Shown here: one piece after another, positions 52,264 through 56,408 of the stretch
Layout: each line of letters begins with the position of its first letter
How positions within the stretch are numbered: position 1 is the first letter of the stretch
DNA from: Caryophanales bacterium
Lineage (GTDB): Bacteria; Bacillota_I; Bacilli_A; RF39; UBA660
Direction of reading: 5' to 3'
DNA: 56,408 nucleotides
Assembly: GCA_016282375.1 (NCBI GenBank)
Contig: JAEEKI010000002.1
Location: 1 to 56,408, forward strand
Program-made: the position numbers and the translations under genes
The notes under the pieces: generated by a model
Database searches by the model: none
The model's input: only the letters and a program-made list of their open reading frames with translations
What the model was told of the DNA's origin: nothing

Positions 52264-53415
52264 TTATCTTTGTCTTTCTTTAGAATATAAATGTTCTTCC
52301 GCCTCTGCAATAAATTTTGCTAGAGCATCATCTTGAGGTAATTTTTTCAAGCGATTAACAAGGTCTTCAATAAATAAGTTAATATATAAATTTTCAACGG
52401 CTATTCTATACATATATTTATCCTCGAAGTTTTCAATTAAAAGCGTATTATACTTACTTTGAATGAAAAATTCTCTTAAATTAAAAATATCACTGTAATT
52501 TCTGATGTCATTAAATTCAATATTCCAAAAATCTCTTTTTTCATGAACAACCATGGTGATTATTTTTTGCATGACATTTTCATATAACTCATGATAAATT
52601 TCATAATCTTCTTCCTCAATGTCTATTAAATTTTTAGTTACTATATGGCTCTCATTCAAATATCTTTTGTATTCATCATCCTCAGGTAATAAGTAAAATT
52701 TTTCATATTTGGCAAAGTTTGGAATAACTGTTTTAATAGCTTGTAAAGTTTTAGCTTTAATACCATGTTTTAACACTTGAAGGAGTTCTCTTTGACTTTG
52801 CGACAACTCTTTTTCTTCCCCATACATCAAAGTTGAGCCAATTCTAACTGGATTGGGAATACGGTATTTGACGGCTTCAAAGATTTTCATAATATCGTTT
52901 GGATCAAATTGATAATCTTTTTCATTGGTTAAAAAATCAATGTACCAAAAACCGGTTTTAGTATCATAAAACAAATTCTTGTTTTTAGCTTCATACCCCA
53001 TCTCAAACAGTTGAAGACCATCACTAATTAACTTGGTATAATGCTTAAAAGGGATTCCCATAATATATGCCAAATCATAACGTGCTCGTGAAAAAGGTGC
53101 ACCATGCTCAAATAAAGATTCGCAGTTTATACCAGGACATTTCTCTTGTAAAACATAACAAACATCTGCTTCATCTTCAACTACTCGTTTAACAGCTAGA
53201 TGTTTAGGAGTATTTACCCCCATTTGATTTTTTTGATTAATGGCCTGCATAATCTCTTCGGAATTTGGTCGAGCATGTTGGCCATCTTTTATATACTTAA
53301 GAGCAAATGTATATTTGACAAGAACAGTATCGCCAAAATCAAAACAGGCACTACCACCATTACTTATATTATCTCTCGTTTTGGATTTTCTTATTGCTTC
53401 TTCTATATCAATCAT
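52264..53415 (-). CDS. Unknown protein, possibly kinase-like fold
   Basis: A 383-residue soluble protein. The first half has a pattern seen in protein- or aminoglycoside-kinase-like folds: a glycine-containing start (SNGGSACFDFG), a strand with Lys (VLVKYTF), a hinge-like YVLQEKCPG, then LQLFEMGYEAKNKNLFYD and GFWYIDFLT at the place of catalytic and metal loops. The exact HxD and DFG residues are not obvious. The second half (200-383) is helical, acidic and not recognised. It has its own promoter and terminator. The kinase suggestion is weak. Confidence 0.6.
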   Translation of the reverse strand: MIDIEEAIRKSKTRDNISNGGSACFDFGDTVLVKYTFALKYIKDGQHARPNSEEIMQAINQKNQMGVNTPKHLAVKRVVEDEADVCYVLQEKCPGINCESLFEHGAPFSRARYDLAYIMGIPFKHYTKLISDGLQLFEMGYEAKNKNLFYDTKTGFWYIDFLTNEKDYQFDPNDIMKIFEAVKYRIPNPVRIGSTLMYGEEKELSQSQRELLQVLKHGIKAKTLQAIKTVIPNFAKYEKFYLLPEDDEYKRYLNESHIVTKNLIDIEEEDYEIYHELYENVMQKIITMVVHEKRDFWNIEFNDIRNYSDIFNLREFFIQSKYNTLLIENFEDKYMYRIAVENLYINLFIEDLVNRLKKLPQDDALAKFIAEAEEHLYSKERQR

Positions 53416-53436
53416 TGGCTATCTCCCACTAATCGT

Positions 53437-53465
53437 ACTATAACATAAAATACGATTATTCACAA
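53437..53465 (-). promoter_or_regulatory. Promoter of the 52264 gene
   Basis: TTGTGA (53460-53465), 17-base spacer, TATAGT (53437-53442) with TGT directly before it as an extended -10; GGGAG precedes the start. Confidence 0.6.
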
Positions 53466-53481
53466 ATTTATAAAATAAAAA

Positions 53482-54519
53482 CTATATTTTGCTTAAACAA
53501 AAATCAACAATTTGAACTATTTTTTTACTTAAATGATCGAGCTTCAATAATTTTGCCATTTGACTTCTAATTGATTCGACTATTAATCCTAGTGCCCATA
53601 TTATAATGGCATATTTTAATACGTGTAATATGCCAATAATCATAACTTCGTCTGCTATATATACAAAAGCATTCAGGATTATGTTATTCCAAATAACTTG
53701 ATTACATTGCAACAAATAAACTCCTAATGATAAGGAACTCAAATAAGCAATGAATCTACTTTTAATCTTGATTCTTTTAAATAAGACAACCATGATAATA
53801 CCACTGAATAAAATAGTTGGCGAAACATAACTAACTATCCATTTCATATCTGTATAAACATAACAATACCATGTAATAAGAATAAGTAATCCCCAAAAAC
53901 ATATAAGAGTAATCGTCTTTTTTCGATCAAAGAGCTCTATTCTATTGGCTAAAGCGCCTAAACAATAAAGAGCAATTAGCCATAATGCAGAATAGCCGGC
54001 CTTAACAAAGAAAGGATCATTAAACATACCCATAAAGGAAAATAAAATCGTAATTAAAATAAAGGCTTTTTTAGCATTTTCCCTGTCAACGCTAAACAAA
54101 AAGCGATTTAATATTGGTATCGAAAAGAATAATAAGAAATAAGCGGTCATATACCAATATTTACTGTTAATTATTGGAAAGGCATTATAAATAATATCTT
54201 TAGAACCAATATTGTCTGCTTTCCCAATTAAAACAAAAAAAGTGGTTATAATAAATGCATAGAAAAAAGTTGTAAACCAAAGATTTATTATTTTATCAAA
54301 TCGACACGGTTTTTCAGAAGCCATATATCCACTAATCAAAGCAAAAGAATCAACCGCACAATAGCATAAAATTTCCATAAGCCAAAATATTGAATAATGA
54401 TTAGTCCCTTCCACACTGTGGGCTAAAATACCACCTTGACCTAATACATGCAATACGCACACCATAAACATTAACAATAAACGTAATAAATCAATTCCAT
54501 AATTATGCTCTTTACTCAT
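53482..54519 (-). CDS. Acyltransferase-3 family membrane protein
   Basis: A 345-residue protein with about ten membrane helices. The N-terminal motif GIDLLRLLLMFMVCVLHVLG has the conserved Arg and His of the acyltransferase-3 family, which moves acyl groups (often acetyl) onto cell-wall or surface sugars. IINSKYWYMTAYF is another family segment. The target is unknown. It is a single gene without a clear terminator. Confidence 0.85.
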   Translation of the reverse strand: MSKEHNYGIDLLRLLLMFMVCVLHVLGQGGILAHSVEGTNHYSIFWLMEILCYCAVDSFALISGYMASEKPCRFDKIINLWFTTFFYAFIITTFFVLIGKADNIGSKDIIYNAFPIINSKYWYMTAYFLLFFSIPILNRFLFSVDRENAKKAFILITILFSFMGMFNDPFFVKAGYSALWLIALYCLGALANRIELFDRKKTITLICFWGLLILITWYCYVYTDMKWIVSYVSPTILFSGIIMVVLFKRIKIKSRFIAYLSSLSLGVYLLQCNQVIWNNIILNAFVYIADEVMIIGILHVLKYAIIIWALGLIVESIRSQMAKLLKLDHLSKKIVQIVDFCLSKI

Positions 54520-54701
54520 TTTTCATCATCATGTCAATATTATATCATACTCAAGTCTATTCTTTGTTTATTATACTTTCTCTATTAATTTGTTCTCTAT
54601 ATCTCTGATTTATTTAATATTTCTTAGCTTGGGTGACTATATGTTTTTTTACACCAGTACTTAGTAGTTAACGTTTATGAATACAAATTTGTACAAAGAA
54701 T
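54520..54701. other. Gap with no recognised feature
   Basis: 182 bases of very AT-rich sequence. No convincing promoter, hairpin or small frame was seen. Confidence 0.5.
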
Positions 54702-55400
54702 CTAATTATGATTACTTTCTTCTAGTGATAACACTCTTGGTTTTGGTTGTTTGCCATCATTTAGAGCATATTTTATAAAGGTGTCATTATCTATATTACG
54801 CAATAATTCTTTTAATTCTGATTCAGACATTTCGTTTAATAAAACCATCAATTCAGCTTTATCTAATGTATCAAAATATGAATACTTCATATTGCTAATA
54901 AATTTATCTTTAATATTTTTAAAGGCTGGTGCCTGTTCTAAATGAGTATAGTATCTTTGAAGCAATAAGTATAAGTATTGTTTTTTTACTTCAAAATCTT
55001 CAAAGTTTAAATTTAAACCAATATCGCCACAATAAACTCCTTGTACACTTTTATCAGTCCAATTAATCGCAAATTGCAGATTAAGATTCTTATTAAGAAA
55101 GTCTATATTCTTAATGAGTTCGTGATCTTTTAAGAGAAAATCAACTATCTCACATATTTCTTCAAAACTGATAATATACGGAATTGATGCACGTTCTGGA
55201 ATACTTGTCTTGAAATTTGAATTTCCAAACATAAACATTATTTGTGAATAGTCATTATTAATACTTATCTCAATATCTAATTGAGGTGCCATTGCATTGC
55301 CTAATAATGATAATCTATCTTCCATATAGGGACAGTATTTTAAGATCACGCTTTTAATAAATGAATTTAAACCATCACGATGCTTTATAATATTACTCAT
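54702..55400 (-). CDS. Protein of unknown function
   Basis: A 232-residue soluble protein, not recognised. An alpha/beta middle (IEISINNDYSQIMFMFGNSN, LQFAINWTDKSVQGVYCGDI) is followed by a helical, acidic C-terminal third (ELMVLLNEMSESELKELL). ATG 55400 has GGGAGG upstream and overlaps a 44-residue frame by 8 bp, suggesting coupled translation. It lies in an accessory stretch with a gene remnant next to it. Confidence 0.65.
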   Translation of the reverse strand: MSNIIKHRDGLNSFIKSVILKYCPYMEDRLSLLGNAMAPQLDIEISINNDYSQIMFMFGNSNFKTSIPERASIPYIISFEEICEIVDFLLKDHELIKNIDFLNKNLNLQFAINWTDKSVQGVYCGDIGLNLNFEDFEVKKQYLYLLLQRYYTHLEQAPAFKNIKDKFISNMKYSYFDTLDKAELMVLLNEMSESELKELLRNIDNDTFIKYALNDGKQPKPRVLSLEESNHN

Positions 55401-55527
55401 AGTTGCCTCCCAAAAATATAATTGCCTTTTCTTGCTTGATTTCTTCTATATAATCTTTTTTCATCCTATAACTCTCTTGCCAACCAATATTCATTTTTAA
55501 ATTCATCAATATGTTTATTTCATTCAT
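55393..55527 (-). CDS. Candidate 44-residue protein coupled to the next gene
   Basis: The frame from ATG 55527 to TAA 55393 encodes 44 residues, helical and charged (MNLKMNIGWQESYRMKKDYI, EEIKQEKAIIFLGG). It overlaps the start of the 232-residue gene by 8 bp (TATGAGTAA). The ribosome site is weak and it begins shortly after the stop of a gene remnant. It could be a real small protein or a leader that couples translation. Confidence 0.4.
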   Translation of the reverse strand: MNEINILMNLKMNIGWQESYRMKKDYIEEIKQEKAIIFLGGNYE

Positions 55528-55543
55528 TTTATCATCTTTATTC

Positions 55544-55723
55544 CTATGGTTCAAACATTTCTACTTGTAATTCATTATTTTTAATCTGAAAAACAATACT
55601 CCCATCCTCATCCGTTCTATATATTTTTGAATTATTTAAGTTTTCTAGTACTTCTTTATTCGGATGACCATATCTGTTATTCTTTCCAACTGGTATTGAG
55701 TGGTTAGTACATACGAATTTTAG
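55544..55723 (-). pseudogene. C-terminal remnant of a ComEC-type metallo-beta-lactamase-fold protein
   Basis: The minus-strand frame encodes VGKNNRYGHPNKEVLENL, then KIYRTDEDGSIVFQI, then a stop at 55544. This is the recognisable end of ComEC/Rec2-like MBL-fold hydrolases (VGKNNRYGHP and IYRTD-DG). The frame closes at TGA 55724 with no start codon and none of the metal-binding HxHxDH part, so only about 55 codons remain. Confidence 0.75.
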
Positions 55724-55728
55724 TCAAA

Positions 55729-55759
55729 GAAAAAAGCTTATAAATTTATTATTTATAAA
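55729..55759 (-). terminator. Terminator after the ADP-ribosylglycohydrolase gene
   Basis: TTATAAAT / ATTTATAA stem, loop AATAA, then GC and TTTTTT on the minus strand, overlapping the stop codon. Confidence 0.6.
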
Positions 55760-56408
55760 CTCTCTTTAATATTTTCACATATTTACTAGGTAACCCTGAT
55801 ATAGCATCTTCTTTTTGGATATCACTCATACCATATATACTTTCTGCAACTGATCCAACTATGCAACAATTAGTATCCGTATCTCCACCCATTAATAATA
55901 TCTTTCTAATTGAATCTTCAAACGAATTAGAATTATAAATTGCATAAAGACAATTACCTAATGTTTCTTTGCAGGTTGTGTTAAACTTTGTAAATGGTTC
56001 ATATTTTACTAATAAATTTAATTTTTTAAATACTTCATCTTTAGTTAATCCATTTCTAAAATAATATATCATTAAAGCAATAATTGTAACAGATTCAATT
56101 GCTTCTTTAGAATTATGTGATGGAATAGTTACTAACCTTGCATTTTCTATTACATCAGTTTCACTATCAAATAAATATCCAACTGGTGATACTCTCATCA
56201 TAGCACCATTGCCTATGCTATCACTTTTTCCATTGTCTTTGGCCCATTTAATTGTTCCAGGTGAAAACGAAGTTTTAAAATAAGGTTCATAATCAGGCTT
56301 GTAATCAATATTATCTAATATATATTTTCTTAAAGTATCTTCATAATTCTTATTATTAATAATTGCATCAATAACTGCAATAGTCTCAATAGTATCATCA
56401 CTATAAAA
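55749..56408 (-). CDS. ADP-ribosylglycohydrolase (partial, N-terminus off right edge)
   Basis: At least 219 residues are visible. The frame is open past the right edge, well beyond the internal ATG at 56201: reading inward it begins with YSDDTIETIAVIDAI (the paired metal-binding Asp motif), then FSPGTIKWA, SIGNGAMMRVSPVGYLF, IESVTIIALMIYY and MGGDTDTNCCIVGSVAE (second metal motif). These are the ADP-ribosylhydrolase (DraG/ARH) landmarks, so both magnesium-binding clusters are intact. The enzyme removes ADP-ribose from proteins or small molecules. Only about 50 N-terminal residues appear to be missing. It sits beside a gene remnant in accessory DNA; no ADP-ribosyltransferase partner is visible. 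Confidence 0.88.
   Translation of the reverse strand, partial: FYSDDTIETIAVIDAIINNKNYEDTLRKYILDNIDYKPDYEPYFKTSFSPGTIKWAKDNGKSDSIGNGAMMRVSPVGYLFDSETDVIENARLVTIPSHNSKEAIESVTIIALMIYYFRNGLTKDEVFKKLNLLVKYEPFTKFNTTCKETLGNCLYAIYNSNSFEDSIRKILLMGGDTDTNCCIVGSVAESIYGMSDIQKEDAISGLPSKYVKILKRVYK

Noticed and set aside
52134-52310. N-terminal extension of HolA by about 59 codons
   Set aside because: It reads through a terminator hairpin and overlaps the end of the upstream gene; the family starts at the MEIYLIASD segment.

Overview
The window is AT-rich, densely packed DNA with short intergenic gaps and many overlapping genes. It carries a Bacillota (Bacilli) core gene set: polC beside dnaE, a lexA / tkt / sirA-like / yneF block, an rlmN-stp-prkC-rsgA-rpe block, yqeG-yqeH, and a yceD-rpmF pair. 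TGA is used as a stop (yqeH, stp), so this is the standard code and not the Mycoplasma code. The gene order plus several small, divergent proteins suggest an uncultured gut-type Bacilli lineage of the RF39 / Erysipelotrichales kind. That placement is inference.

Bases 1-9079 are a surface-structure locus on the minus strand. It has a very large VWA and Cna-B repeat adhesin (C-terminus off the left edge), a class B sortase four bases upstream of it, a membrane-anchored Ig-like repeat stalk protein, and a signal-peptidase-I-like protein that lacks both catalytic residues. The combination resembles streptococcal pilus islands in which a class B sortase works with the inactive peptidase-like chaperone SipA. 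Two gaps in this part hold more than spacer: a 20-codon hydrophobic mini-ORF whose Shine-Dalgarno can be locked by its own 3' end (5820-5945), and a run of strong hairpins ending in a terminator that looks like an unidentified structured RNA (9144-9515).

Bases 9615-14335 hold a TtcA-like tRNA thiolase and a four-gene envelope operon (phosphodiester glycosidase, unknown anchored protein, GT2-GtrA glycosyltransferase, PAP2 phosphatase). From 14504 to about 52100 the DNA is mostly housekeeping: Xer recombinase, L32, MutL, YqeG/YqeH, PolC, DnaE, L28, transketolase, LexA, Rpe, RsgA, PrkC/Stp, RlmN, RluD, LspA, thioredoxin, CvpA, RNase HIII and HolA. Scattered singly among these are four paralogous secreted proteins (14504, 20603, 28843, 40011) with a TasA/SipW-type N-terminus. 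They recombine three modules in four different combinations, and each has its own promoter.

The lexA region is well resolved. Two SOS-box-like operators lie between lexA and a divergent 47-residue membrane protein at the position that yneA occupies in Bacillus, and this is followed by tkt, a SirA/YneE-like gene and yneF. Downstream of lexA, an IS30-family element sits between two identical 36-bp copies of the lexA terminator hairpin, as if insertion had duplicated the hairpin. A hybrid histidine kinase that has lost its phospho-accepting His is paired with an acyl-CoA-ligase-like enzyme (31535-35209).

The right end (52264-56408) is accessory: a kinase-like unknown, an acyltransferase-3 membrane protein, two unknown coupled ORFs, a remnant of a ComEC-type metallo-beta-lactamase protein, and an ADP-ribosylglycohydrolase that runs off the edge. 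No tRNA, rRNA or CRISPR array was seen.
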